From assembly GCA_963204915.1 (NCBI GenBank), contig CAUJHS010000082.1, positions 1-64,000 on the forward strand: DNA of 64,000 nucleotides, written 5' to 3'. Origin of the DNA: Planctomycetota bacterium. GTDB taxonomy: Bacteria; Planctomycetota; Planctomycetia; Pirellulales; Pirellulaceae. The stretch's first letter is position 1. The number at the start of each line of letters is the position of its first letter. The notes below the pieces were generated by a model. That model did no database searches, was not told the DNA's origin, and worked only from the letters and a program-made list of their open reading frames with translations. Positions 35,208-44,900 of the stretch are shown here, one piece after another. A program made the position numbers and the translations under genes.

Positions 35208-37982
35208 TTATGCTCGGTCTTTACGATACGCATCATGCATATCGACGTGTTCTTTGTCGTGATCCCATGGGTCCTCTTCGTCGCCTGCATCATCGAACGG
35301 ACTCAAGGTCTCGTCTTCGAAATCGTCCGGTTCGTTTTCGTCGTCCATTCTGGGCGGGACGATCGTCCTCGACCGGCTTGTAGATTCCTTCGCTTGATGA
35401 CCCTGCATTCTTTCCCATTCATCTAAGGTTATGAGCACTTCGCGCGCTTTGGAGCCGTGGTACGGACCGACGATATTGTCTTCGGCCATATAATCGATGA
35501 GCCGCGCAGCTCGCCCGTAGCCAATTCCGAGCGCCCTCTGCAACAGCGAGACGCTGCCGCGACCCTCCCGCACGACGATATCGACAGCGCTCTCGTACAA
35601 ATCATCTTTTTGCGATAGCTGGGTGCCGCCTTCGCTCGATTCCCCGTCATTCAGTTTGATATTTACCAACTCTTTGACGAACCGCTGTTCGCCCGTGCTG
35701 ACGAAGTCAACGACGGCATTAATTTCTTCATCAGTAAGATACGTCCCTTGGCCGCGAAGCAAAGTGCTGGTTCCCGGCCACAGGAACAGCATATCGCCAT
35801 TGCCAAGAAGTTTATCCGCCCCCATTTCGTCCAACACCACGCGGCTATCCGTGCGGCTTGCCACTTGGAAGCAAATACGAGCCGGTAAGTTCGACTTGAT
35901 CAACCCCGTGATCACGTCCACGGTGGGTTTCTGTGTCGCGAGAATTAAGTGAATACCGACTGCCCGGCTTTTTTGGGCCAAACGAATAATGTGTTGCTCC
36001 ACTTCTTTGCCGGCTTGCATCATCAAGTCGGCAATTTCATCGGCCACAATAACGATGAAAGGCAGCTGCGTGGGGATATCTTTCTTTTGCTCTTCATCTT
36101 CCGGCTGCAAACGTTCGTAAAGTTCCTCCTCGCCTAACTGGTTGTAGGAACAGATGTGTCGCACGCCAGCTCGAGCCAACAAGGCGTATCGTTCCTCCAT
36201 CTTGTCGACTGCCCACGCGAGGATTGCTTCGGCCTTCTTCATGTCGGTCACGACGGGATGCATTAAGTGCGGCAAAGTGGCGTACCCCGAGAGTTCGACC
36301 ATCTTGGGATCGATCATCAACATGCGGACTTCGTCGGGGCCCTTGGTCATCAGGATCGAACTAATGATTGCATTCAAGCAAACGCTTTTGCCCGTGCCAG
36401 TGCGTCCTGCGATGAGCAAGTGAGGCAATGTCGAGAGATCGGTGACTAAAGGGTTGCCGGCTACGTCTTTACCTAGGAAGAGCGGGATGCGCATCTTCTT
36501 TGTTTTAACGCCCGCTTCCTCCATGACCTCTCTTAACCGCACCACTTGCCGTTGTTCATTCGGCACTTCAATGCCAACGGTATTCTTTCCAGGAATGGGC
36601 GCGACAATGCGCACGCTAGGCACACGTAGAGCAATTGCCAAATCGTCCGAGAGGCCCGTTATCTTCGAAAGGCGCAGTCCTGCTTCCAGTTCAATTTCGT
36701 ACTGCGCGATCACGGGACCTGTTTCTATCTCCACTACTTTGACGTTGAATCCGAAACTGGCAAAGGTTTCTTCCAGGATTTTTGCTTTACGCAGCACCTC
36801 CTGTTCTTGATTCTCGAACGAGAAGTCATCGCCTTCGATCAACAGATCGATATCGGGTAGTTGATACTCAGCGGCTTCTGCGGCCTGACTGCCCTCATCC
36901 AGCTGTTCGCGCACCTCGTCGCGCTCGGCCTTATCTAACTTATGCGGTTTGCGAACCGTAAGCGGCGGATCGATACGATTGGTGACAACGGGATCTTCTT
37001 GCGGCGAATCTTTTTTGTCGCCGGCTTTCGTTTTTGGCTTACTCTTGACAACCGGCGCGGCGTCGCGATGATCGTCAGCAGAATTGGTCGGTTTTTCAGC
37101 CATCGCCGCTTCATCCGCTCGATTTTCTGACGCGACGACGTCCGGACGGAATACCTCCGCGGTCTGTTTCGCCTTCGTCCGTACGGGAATGCCGCGATCG
37201 GCGACGTCCTTCATCGGTTCGCGAGATTCCAAACCGTTGCTCACAGGATCGGTCGCGGTTGGCGTGACTGTGGCCACGCCAATGGTCGGCGCAAGAGCGC
37301 GACGGCGCAACACACCGCGGCCCGCGGTACGGGTCCAATGGACGGTTGATCGACTGGCGACTATCGATACACGCAGCAGCGCGTCATCGGTACAAAGCAC
37401 AAGCCCGGCGAGGGCAATGCTCGTGACGAGGATTAGACTTCCCGGCGTTGTGAAATGTGCATCCGCAATGGCGCCTCCCAGCGTGCCCAAATACCCGCCA
37501 GCTCCAGTGACCGGCCCGGGCGACAACATAGGCGCTGCGAAGGAGGCAATAATCGTCACACCAAGCAGCGACATACTCCATCCGACAAACCGTTCCCAGA
37601 GAAAGTCCGGGGTTCGCCGGCGAAGCATCAACACTACGAAGACGGCCAACGATCCGACAACGTAGTATGCGCCGAGTCCCAAGGTGGTAAACAGTAGATC
37701 GGCACTGAGCGCGCCCCACCAACCAGCCAGGTTCGCGGGTTGCCCCAATTGGGGATAGACCAGTACATCGGGTTGATAAACCCGATTGAAAGGAGCGACC
37801 AGCTCGCCGATCGGGTCGGCTGGATCATAGGTCGCTAAAGCGACGGAGAGAAACAGCACCAGCGCTAGAAGACCCAGCGCCAACAAGTCTCGGGAAAGAC
37901 GGCGTGGTTGCGACATTGACGCGCTTTGCGTAGAGGAGTAGGCGGGCGGCCGCCTGTGGCTCTTGGGCGCGTCCTTGCCCAA
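35208..37982 (-). CDS. ftsK: DNA translocase FtsK/SpoIIIE
   Basis: A 924-residue protein, a typical FtsK with an N-terminal membrane part, a variable charged linker and a motor. About four hydrophobic helices occupy residues 30-205; a basic/acidic Lys/Glu-rich linker runs to about 375. The motor has ETGPVIAQYEIELEAGLRLSKI and the Walker A AGRTGTGKSVCLNA, with Walker B in LPFIVIVADEIADLMM. The C-terminal gamma winged-helix (LYESAVDIVVREGRGSVSLLQRALGIGYGRAARLIDYM) reads KOPS polarity sequences. An acidic tail follows, ending HDAYRKDRA. It moves chromosome ends into daughter cells at division, notable because many planctomycetes divide without FtsZ. Confidence 0.96.
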   Translation of the reverse strand: MGKDAPKSHRRPPAYSSTQSASMSQPRRLSRDLLALGLLALVLFLSVALATYDPADPIGELVAPFNRVYQPDVLVYPQLGQPANLAGWWGALSADLLFTTLGLGAYYVVGSLAVFVVLMLRRRTPDFLWERFVGWSMSLLGVTIIASFAAPMLSPGPVTGAGGYLGTLGGAIADAHFTTPGSLILVTSIALAGLVLCTDDALLRVSIVASRSTVHWTRTAGRGVLRRRALAPTIGVATVTPTATDPVSNGLESREPMKDVADRGIPVRTKAKQTAEVFRPDVVASENRADEAAMAEKPTNSADDHRDAAPVVKSKPKTKAGDKKDSPQEDPVVTNRIDPPLTVRKPHKLDKAERDEVREQLDEGSQAAEAAEYQLPDIDLLIEGDDFSFENQEQEVLRKAKILEETFASFGFNVKVVEIETGPVIAQYEIELEAGLRLSKITGLSDDLAIALRVPSVRIVAPIPGKNTVGIEVPNEQRQVVRLREVMEEAGVKTKKMRIPLFLGKDVAGNPLVTDLSTLPHLLIAGRTGTGKSVCLNAIISSILMTKGPDEVRMLMIDPKMVELSGYATLPHLMHPVVTDMKKAEAILAWAVDKMEERYALLARAGVRHICSYNQLGEEELYERLQPEDEEQKKDIPTQLPFIVIVADEIADLMMQAGKEVEQHIIRLAQKSRAVGIHLILATQKPTVDVITGLIKSNLPARICFQVASRTDSRVVLDEMGADKLLGNGDMLFLWPGTSTLLRGQGTYLTDEEINAVVDFVSTGEQRFVKELVNIKLNDGESSEGGTQLSQKDDLYESAVDIVVREGRGSVSLLQRALGIGYGRAARLIDYMAEDNIVGPYHGSKAREVLITLDEWERMQGHQAKESTSRSRTIVPPRMDDENEPDDFEDETLSPFDDAGDEEDPWDHDKEHVDMHDAYRKDRA

Positions 37983-38256
37983 CGCTAATCCATGCTGTCA
38001 GTCGATATCCATCGGCGCAAAGCTGTGGGTCGCAGCAATTTTACGATGGCTTCCCTTGCGGTTTACCTGGCGAGCAAACAGAACGTGACTGTTTCATATC
38101 CGCCAAGCAATGCGACCGCATGGCGACGGGAGCATCGTCGCGTGAAGTGTAGCATTCCACGGTTCCTGGCCGTGAGAGAAAAATGACTATTCTGGCGAAA
38201 AACAACGAATCTACATCGGCTTGTAACGATTGATTCGCCGGCGCGGTACGGCTTCA

Positions 38257-38757
38257 CTAGGCCAAACCATGCCCCGCAGAATCGTCATGGCGAGGAACCA
38301 GTTTCCGATGACGGCGCATTCGCTCCAACAAGGGAACAGGCGCAAGTCGCTGCGACGCGAAGGCGGGACGACAAGCCACTCGCATAGGATTCCCAGATTC
38401 TTCGACGTCGCCAGTTGATCGTATCGAGTCGGACAAACCAACCGCGGGAGGCGCGCCGATGGCGAATACGCCGCACAACAGATAGAAAACGCCAATTGCG
38501 AGCAAGACGTCGAGACTGGTGCAATCGGGGCGGACCGCGTTCGCAATGCGCGCCGCACCCCCTACGACGCTACATGCCAAAGCCGCGGCCAAACACGGAA
38601 AGGCTCGCTGCGTCCTCTTGCGGCAGAACTCGGCGGCCGAGGACATCGCGTGCCCTACACGAGAGGGCTCCGGCGCGTCCTTGGGGTATTCTCGAAAAAC
38701 GGCGGCGACGTCTTCACCTCGCATTGTGTCTATCCGCATAAGAATGGCGCTAGCCAT
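38257..38757 (-). CDS. Possible small membrane protein, perhaps frameshifted
   Basis: A 166-codon frame whose middle holds two plausible hydrophobic helices (CLAAALACSVVGGAARIANAV and LDVLLAIGVFYLLCGVFAI), then becomes Arg-rich. In another frame of the same strand, ending at 38211, the downstream part reads more protein-like (CAVIGNWFLAMTILRGMVWP). A single frameshift near 38400 would join the two into a membrane protein of about 180 residues. This could be a decayed gene, a sequencing error or chance. No family recognised. Confidence 0.3.
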   Translation of the reverse strand: MASAILMRIDTMRGEDVAAVFREYPKDAPEPSRVGHAMSSAAEFCRKRTQRAFPCLAAALACSVVGGAARIANAVRPDCTSLDVLLAIGVFYLLCGVFAIGAPPAVGLSDSIRSTGDVEESGNPMRVACRPAFASQRLAPVPLLERMRRHRKLVPRHDDSAGHGLA

Positions 38758-38891
38758 TAGATGCTATCGGCTTTTTCATTAAGGTTGATCTAGCTCTCAC
38801 TCGGCGGATTGTCTAATATCGCTCCCCGGGCCGTATCTTGCCAGTTCAGAGTAAAAAGCGCAAGCAGGGGGACCCAAGGATTTGCTCAAGG

Positions 38892-40184
38892 ATGGGCGGA
38901 TTAGGGTCAAGGAGGACGTTTGTGCAAACGTTGAAAACCGCGGCTGTAGTAATTGGACTACTTGCGGTGTTGTATGTGGCGTATCAAACGCTCAACAATC
39001 AGCCGATCGCGCTACCAATCCAATTGGGGGCAGGCGGTTCCTGGTCACCGTCGCCTGGCGCCGAGTCGCCATCAGCCGATTTCTCGGTTGAAGCGCCGCC
39101 CCTCGGCGCATTAGAAGCCTCCGCAGACGTAAACCATAGCAATTCCGCAACAACATTTCCCTCGGCAGGAACACTCGCAAATCAAATGGGCGAGTCGTTT
39201 CCAACGCAACATTCGGCCGCAACCGACCCCGGCAGCTCGCCGCCGATCAATTTTCCGGATTCGCGCGTTGCTCCACCAACTTCCACGGCAAATAGCGCGT
39301 CGAACTTGCCATCAGACTCCGCAGACGTAGTCACTTCCGCAATACCATCCGCCGCGAATATTGCGGCATCGTACACTACTAGCGAGCCAGACGGCTCGCC
39401 GCATGAGGTTAGTTCGGCGGCTTCCCATGGGGACGCGGGGCCAGCAAGCCACGTCGCCTCGCGATACGCGAGCCCGGCCGTGGCGAAATACGCATTTGAG
39501 CAAGCGTGGCAGAATGCCGAGGATTCCATCCACGAGGGGGCGCTAGCTCGAGCGCTTTTGACGCTTTCCGACTTTTACTTGGAACCCCAATTAGACGAAG
39601 CTACGCATCAAAAACTTAACGAACGTCTCGATCAATTGGCCGGCACGGTAATTTACTCCAAACGGCATTTACTCGAGAAACCTTATAAGGTGATGCGGGG
39701 CGAGAAGATGGAGGAGATCGCAGCCCGCTATAACGTATCGACGCGATTATTGCAGAATATCAATGGCATAGCGGACCCCTCGCTATTATTGCCAGGCACC
39801 GAATTGAAGGTATTGCGTGGGCCGCTAAATGCCGAGATACAGTTGGCGCGTAACGAAATGACCATATACTTGGGCCGACTGTATGCAGGTCGGTTTTCCG
39901 TTCAAGCGGGTGCGGAACCAACGCCGCGTCCCGGCGAGTACGATGTTTTAGACATCCAACCGGGCCGACCGTATTATTCATCCTCAGGACAAATGATCCC
40001 AGCCGGCAATCCTGCCAATCCTTACGGAGAGTGGTGGATTGACCTGGGCCGCGAGGTGAGCATACACGGCTCGCCGGAGGGCAGCGAAGGTGCATCGCCA
40101 ACGGGTTGCATCATCCTTAGCTCGCGCGATGCAGCCGATGTCGCGGCGATTCTGGCCGTTGGCTCACGAGTAGTGATCCATTAA
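38892..40184 (+). CDS. LysM domain L,D-transpeptidase
   Basis: A 430-residue envelope protein. One N-terminal transmembrane helix (AAVVIGLLAVLYVAYQTL, about residues 17-34) anchors it; a Ser/Pro/Ala-rich linker runs to about 200; a LysM domain follows (about 262-309, YKVMRGEKMEEIAARYNVSTRLLQNINGI); and the C-terminal YkuD domain has the catalytic signature with H392 (VSIHG) and C406 (SPTGCI). L,D-transpeptidases make 3-3 crosslinks in peptidoglycan or attach proteins to it. ATG at 38892 is preferred over TTG at 38838. Its presence supports a peptidoglycan wall in this organism, which for planctomycetes was long disputed. Confidence 0.93.
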   Translation: MGGLGSRRTFVQTLKTAAVVIGLLAVLYVAYQTLNNQPIALPIQLGAGGSWSPSPGAESPSADFSVEAPPLGALEASADVNHSNSATTFPSAGTLANQMGESFPTQHSAATDPGSSPPINFPDSRVAPPTSTANSASNLPSDSADVVTSAIPSAANIAASYTTSEPDGSPHEVSSAASHGDAGPASHVASRYASPAVAKYAFEQAWQNAEDSIHEGALARALLTLSDFYLEPQLDEATHQKLNERLDQLAGTVIYSKRHLLEKPYKVMRGEKMEEIAARYNVSTRLLQNINGIADPSLLLPGTELKVLRGPLNAEIQLARNEMTIYLGRLYAGRFSVQAGAEPTPRPGEYDVLDIQPGRPYYSSSGQMIPAGNPANPYGEWWIDLGREVSIHGSPEGSEGASPTGCIILSSRDAADVAAILAVGSRVVIH

Positions 40185-40250
40185 GGTCTTCGAAGGTCCC
40201 GCAAACGGCGCTGTTGCATCAGACTACGTGCGGCCTGCCTCTACCGCGCT

Positions 40251-41807
40251 TTACCCTAACGAGGCTCCCAGAGAAATACCTGGCGCAGGCAAACGCGTTG
40301 CGCCCATGAGGTAGAGGTCGATCGCACGTGCGGCGCCTCGCCCTTCGTTGATCGCCCATACAACGAGCGACTGACCACGACGACAGTCTCCTGCCGCGAA
40401 AACGCCTTCCATATTCGTGGCGAAGCGGCCATGCTGTGCTTTGAAATTCGATCGCTCGTCGTATTCCAAGCCAAGCATATCCGAAACTGTGTGCTCAGGA
40501 CCGAGAAAGCCCATCGCGAGTAAAATAAGTTGGGCCTTCCATTCTCGCTCGCTTCCCGCCCTTTCCTTCATTACCCATTTGCCGTTGTCTTTGGTCCATT
40601 CCACTTCAACGGTACGAACGCTTGCAACATTTCCCTTGCCATCGTCGACGAACTCTTTCGACATAATGCAATAGACGCGAGGATCGGCGCCAAAACGTGC
40701 TGCCGCTTCGCCGTGCGCATAGTCGGCGCGTAAGATACGCGGCCATTCCGGCCAAGGGTTGTCCGATGCGCGATGGGCGGGCGGTTGCGGTAGGAGTTCA
40801 AAATTCGCGATGCTGCGACAACCGTGGCGCAATGACGTGCCGATACAGTCCGCACCGGTATCGCCGCCGCCAATGACAATCACATCCTTGCCTTTAGCCG
40901 ACAAGTAATGACCGTTTTGCAGGTCTTCGTCGAGTAAAGACTTTGTGTTGCGAGCCAGAAAATCCATCGCCGCGTGGATACCACGTAAGTCACGCCCTGG
41001 AATTGGCAAATCGCGAGGTTTTGTAGCGCCCGTTGCTAACAACACGGCGTTGAATTTTTCTCGCAAGTCGTTCGGGTCGATGTATTGGATCTTGCAGCCG
41101 CGCTCCTCCATAATTTGCGTCATATGACCCGAGGGAAAGGTCTCTTTGCGACCAACGTGAGCGCACGTTACGAACTCGACGCCCTCTTCACGCAACAAGT
41201 TAACGCGACGCTCGACGACTTTCTTATCGAGCTTCATGTTGGGAATGCCGTACATCAATAGACCGCCAATGCGGTCCGCGCGTTCGTAAACTGTGACGCG
41301 ATGTCCCGCTCGGTTCAATTGTGCAGCCGCGGCAAGACCTGCTGGCCCAGAGCCGACGATCGCCACTTTTTTCCCCGTGCGATGTCGTGGAGGCTGTGGT
41401 TTAATCCAACCTTCTGCGAAGCCACGGTCGATGATTGCGTTTTCGATATTTTTGATTGTGACCGGCGGCTCGATCAGTCCGAGTACACACGCGCCCTCGC
41501 AAGGGGCCGGGCAAGTACGTCCGGTGAATTCCGGGAAGTTATTGGTCTTGTGCAATCGGTCTAATGCATCGCGCCAACGCCCTTGATAAACCAGATCGTT
41601 CCACTCGGGAATCAAATTGTCGATGGGACAGCCCGAATCGGATTGGCAGAATGGCACACCGCAATCCATGCATCGCGCTCCCTGCGTCTGCAAATGATCT
41701 TCGGCCGGCTCCGTGAAGATTTCGTAGAAATCGTTCAAACGTACGAGCGGCTCGCGATACGGAACCGGCTGACGTGGAAACTCTTTGAACCCAGTTGGCT
41801 TACCCAT
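40251..41807 (-). CDS. gltD: Glutamate synthase small subunit
   Basis: A 518-residue NADPH-dependent GltD. The N-terminal part carries two [4Fe-4S] cysteine sets ([16 protein letters not shown] and [12 protein letters not shown]), then FAD-binding [17 protein letters not shown] and NADPH-binding [15 protein letters not shown]. It passes electrons to GltB for reductive transfer of the glutamine amide to 2-oxoglutarate. [12 protein letters not shown] at 41807 matches the usual start of the family; an ATG 16 codons upstream (41855) is possible. It follows gltB by about 160 bp on the same strand and is therefore probably co-expressed. Confidence 0.96.
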   Translation of the reverse strand: MGKPTGFKEFPRQPVPYREPLVRLNDFYEIFTEPAEDHLQTQGARCMDCGVPFCQSDSGCPIDNLIPEWNDLVYQGRWRDALDRLHKTNNFPEFTGRTCPAPCEGACVLGLIEPPVTIKNIENAIIDRGFAEGWIKPQPPRHRTGKKVAIVGSGPAGLAAAAQLNRAGHRVTVYERADRIGGLLMYGIPNMKLDKKVVERRVNLLREEGVEFVTCAHVGRKETFPSGHMTQIMEERGCKIQYIDPNDLREKFNAVLLATGATKPRDLPIPGRDLRGIHAAMDFLARNTKSLLDEDLQNGHYLSAKGKDVIVIGGGDTGADCIGTSLRHGCRSIANFELLPQPPAHRASDNPWPEWPRILRADYAHGEAAARFGADPRVYCIMSKEFVDDGKGNVASVRTVEVEWTKDNGKWVMKERAGSEREWKAQLILLAMGFLGPEHTVSDMLGLEYDERSNFKAQHGRFATNMEGVFAAGDCRRGQSLVVWAINEGRGAARAIDLYLMGATRLPAPGISLGASLG

Positions 41808-41967
41808 AACACGCTGCGCGGTAGTAGTTTTGCGATTGGACGAAAGGAATTTCATCGCCGGAGGTCAACATGCCCCCGGGAAACAGCGTCAACACCAGAT
41901 GTTACGACTGCCCGTTGCGCTTCACTCTGGGCGACCGTGCGGAAGAACAAACAGCACAGTGGCGTCG

Positions 41968-44900
41968 TTAACGACCGTCAACGTGCGCCTCTCGATGAAT
42001 GACCGCTTCGATCTCTTCATCGTGCTTATTTCGCTCCAAAAGCACACGTTTGTAATCAATCGGCATGACCTTGACAAACTGTTCCAGAATATGCGGCCAG
42101 TGGTCAAGCACCGAACGCGCGACGGGTGAGCCCGTATAGCGATAGTGCGATTCGATCATTTCCAAAAGGTCAGAAATATCTTGATCTTCCTCGACTCGCT
42201 CTAACTCTACTGTCGCGAGGTTGCAGCGCAAGTTGAAATCACCCGCACGATCCCACACGTAAGCAATTCCGCCAGACATACCTGCGGCAAAATTGCGGCC
42301 GGTTGCGCCAAGAATCACGGCACGCCCGCCGGTCATATACTCGCAGCCATGATCGCCCACGCCCTCGATAACCGCCCAAGCGCCGCTATTGCGAACACAG
42401 AATCGCTCCGCGGCTCGACCGCGGAAGAACGCCTGGCCGCTCGTCGCGCCGTAGAGCACCACGTTGCCGACGAGAATATTCTCTTCCGCCTTAAACGTGG
42501 AATCCTTTGGCGGATAAATAACGATTCGGCCGCCGGACAATCCCTTGCCGACATAATCGTTCGAGTCGCCCTCCAACTCCAAGGTAATGCCATGCGCCAG
42601 GAACGCACCGAAACTCTGCCCGGCCGATCCGACGAATTTGAAGTGGATCGTGTCATCCTCAGGAAATCCGTCTTCACCCCATTGTTTCACCACAGTATGG
42701 CTCAATATGGCCCCGACGGTTCGATTCGTGTTAATGATCGGCAAGGTTTCTCGCACACGTTGCCCGTGTTGAATGGCCGGCGCCGCCAGAGAAAGCAATT
42801 GCTTATTATCTAATGCGTCGTCCAATCCGTGGTTTTGCGAAATCTGTTGATACACGCCAACATTCTCGTGGGGTTTCTTCGCCGGGGTAAGCAACGAAGT
42901 CAAATCGAGGCCGTCCGACTTCCAATGATGCACGGCGTCATCAATCTCTAACACGTCAACGCGACCCACCATCTCATTCAAAGTGCGGAAACCCAATTGA
43001 GCCATAATTTCGCGGGCTTCCTCCGCAACCATGAACAGATAGTTCACGACATGCTCGGGCTTGCCCGCGAACTTTTTGCGAAGCACCGGATCTTGAGTGG
43101 CAATACCCACGGGACAGGTGTTGAGGTGGCATTTTCGCATCATGATGCAACCCAACGTGATGAGCGGCGCAGTTGCAAAGCCAAATTCCTCGGCCCCCAA
43201 CAGGGCAGCGATTACGACATCGCGTCCTGTTTTCAATCCGCCATCGGTTTGCAGGATGACGCGACTGCGCAGATCATTTAAGACCAGCGTTTGATGGGTC
43301 TCAGCAATTCCCAACTCCCAGGGCAACCCCGCGTGTTTAATGCTGGTGAGCGGCGAAGCGCCCGTGCCGCCGGTGTCGCCGGAAATCAAAATGTGGTCGG
43401 CGTGCGCCTTGGCCACGCCTGCCGCGATGGTTCCCACGCCAACTTCGGAAACTAACTTCACACTCACGCGGGCCGACGCATTTGCGTTCTTCAAGTCATG
43501 AATCAACTGCGCCAAGTCTTCAATTGAGTAGATATCATGATGCGGCGGCGGACTGATCAGTCCTACGCCCGGCGTTGAATAACGGATGCGTGCGATGTTT
43601 TCATCGACCTTCCGTCCTGGCAACTCGCCGCCTTCGCCTGGCTTGGCGCCTTGCGCCATTTTGATTTGAAGCTCGTCGGCATTCGCTAAGTACCATGCCG
43701 TGACGCCGAACCGTCCCGAGGCGACTTGCTTGATCGCCGATCGTTTTGAGTCACCATTGGGCAATGGTTTAAATCGCTCGGGATCTTCACCTCCTTCGCC
43801 TGTGTTGCTCTTGCCGCCAACTCGGTTCATCGCAATCGCGAGAGTTTCATGCGCTTCCGCTGAGATCGATCCAAAACTCATTGCTCCAGTGCAAAAGCGT
43901 TTGACAATATCAGCTGCCGATTCAACCTCTTCGAGCGGGACACAGGCTCCCGCACCCTGAGGTTTGAATCGCAAGAGTCCACGCAGCGAACATCGGGTTC
44001 GGGCGTCCCGATTGGCATGTTCTGCAAAGCGTTTGTACGCGTCGCGACTATTGGTTCGGGCTGCAACTTGAATGTCGGCAATCGCCTGTGGGTCCCAGGT
44101 ATGCCGTTCTCCATCGGCTCGCCAATGAAATTCGCCGGGATTTGGCAACACGAGTAGGCGATCATCCTCTCGTTGCGGATACCCCAAGGAATGCCGACGC
44201 AAGGTCTCATCGGCGAGGATGCGGAAGTCGACGCCTTGAATTCGGCTCGGAGTGCCCGCGAAACAGCGTTCAATGACCTCATCGCGCAATCCTACGGCTT
44301 CAAAAATTTGCGCGCCCTTGTAAGACTGCAATGTAGAAATACCCATTTTGGCCATTACTTTGAGCATGCCCTTGGCCACGGCTTTGCGATAGGCGCCGAC
44401 GACCTTCTCGTCGTCAAGCAACTTGTCGCCTTCGAGCAATCCATCACGACGCGCTTGCCAAAGCGATTCGAAAGCCAGGTAAGGATTAATGGCGTCGGCG
44501 CCGTATCCTACCAGCAGGCAATGGTGGTGCACTTCACGCGCTTCGCCTGTTTCGAGCACTAAACCGATTCGAGTGCGAAGTGCGCGTTTAACCAGATGAT
44601 GATGTACGGCTCCGCACGCCAATAACGTACTGAGCGGCACATGTTCTTGATCAATTGCTCGATCGGAGAGGACGACCAGGCTATAACCTTGTGCGATAGC
44701 GTCTTCGGCTTCGCGACAAACGCGATCGAGCGTCGCCAGCATCCCTTCGTAACCTTCCGCCCGTGGAAACGTAATATCAATCGTCCGCGTGCGCCATCCC
44801 CTGTGATCGAGATGCTTCAACGATGAGAGTTCTTCGTTGGTCAGAATTGGATGCGGGACCAGGAGGCGACGGCAGTTTTCCTCGGTCGTTTCGAGAACGT

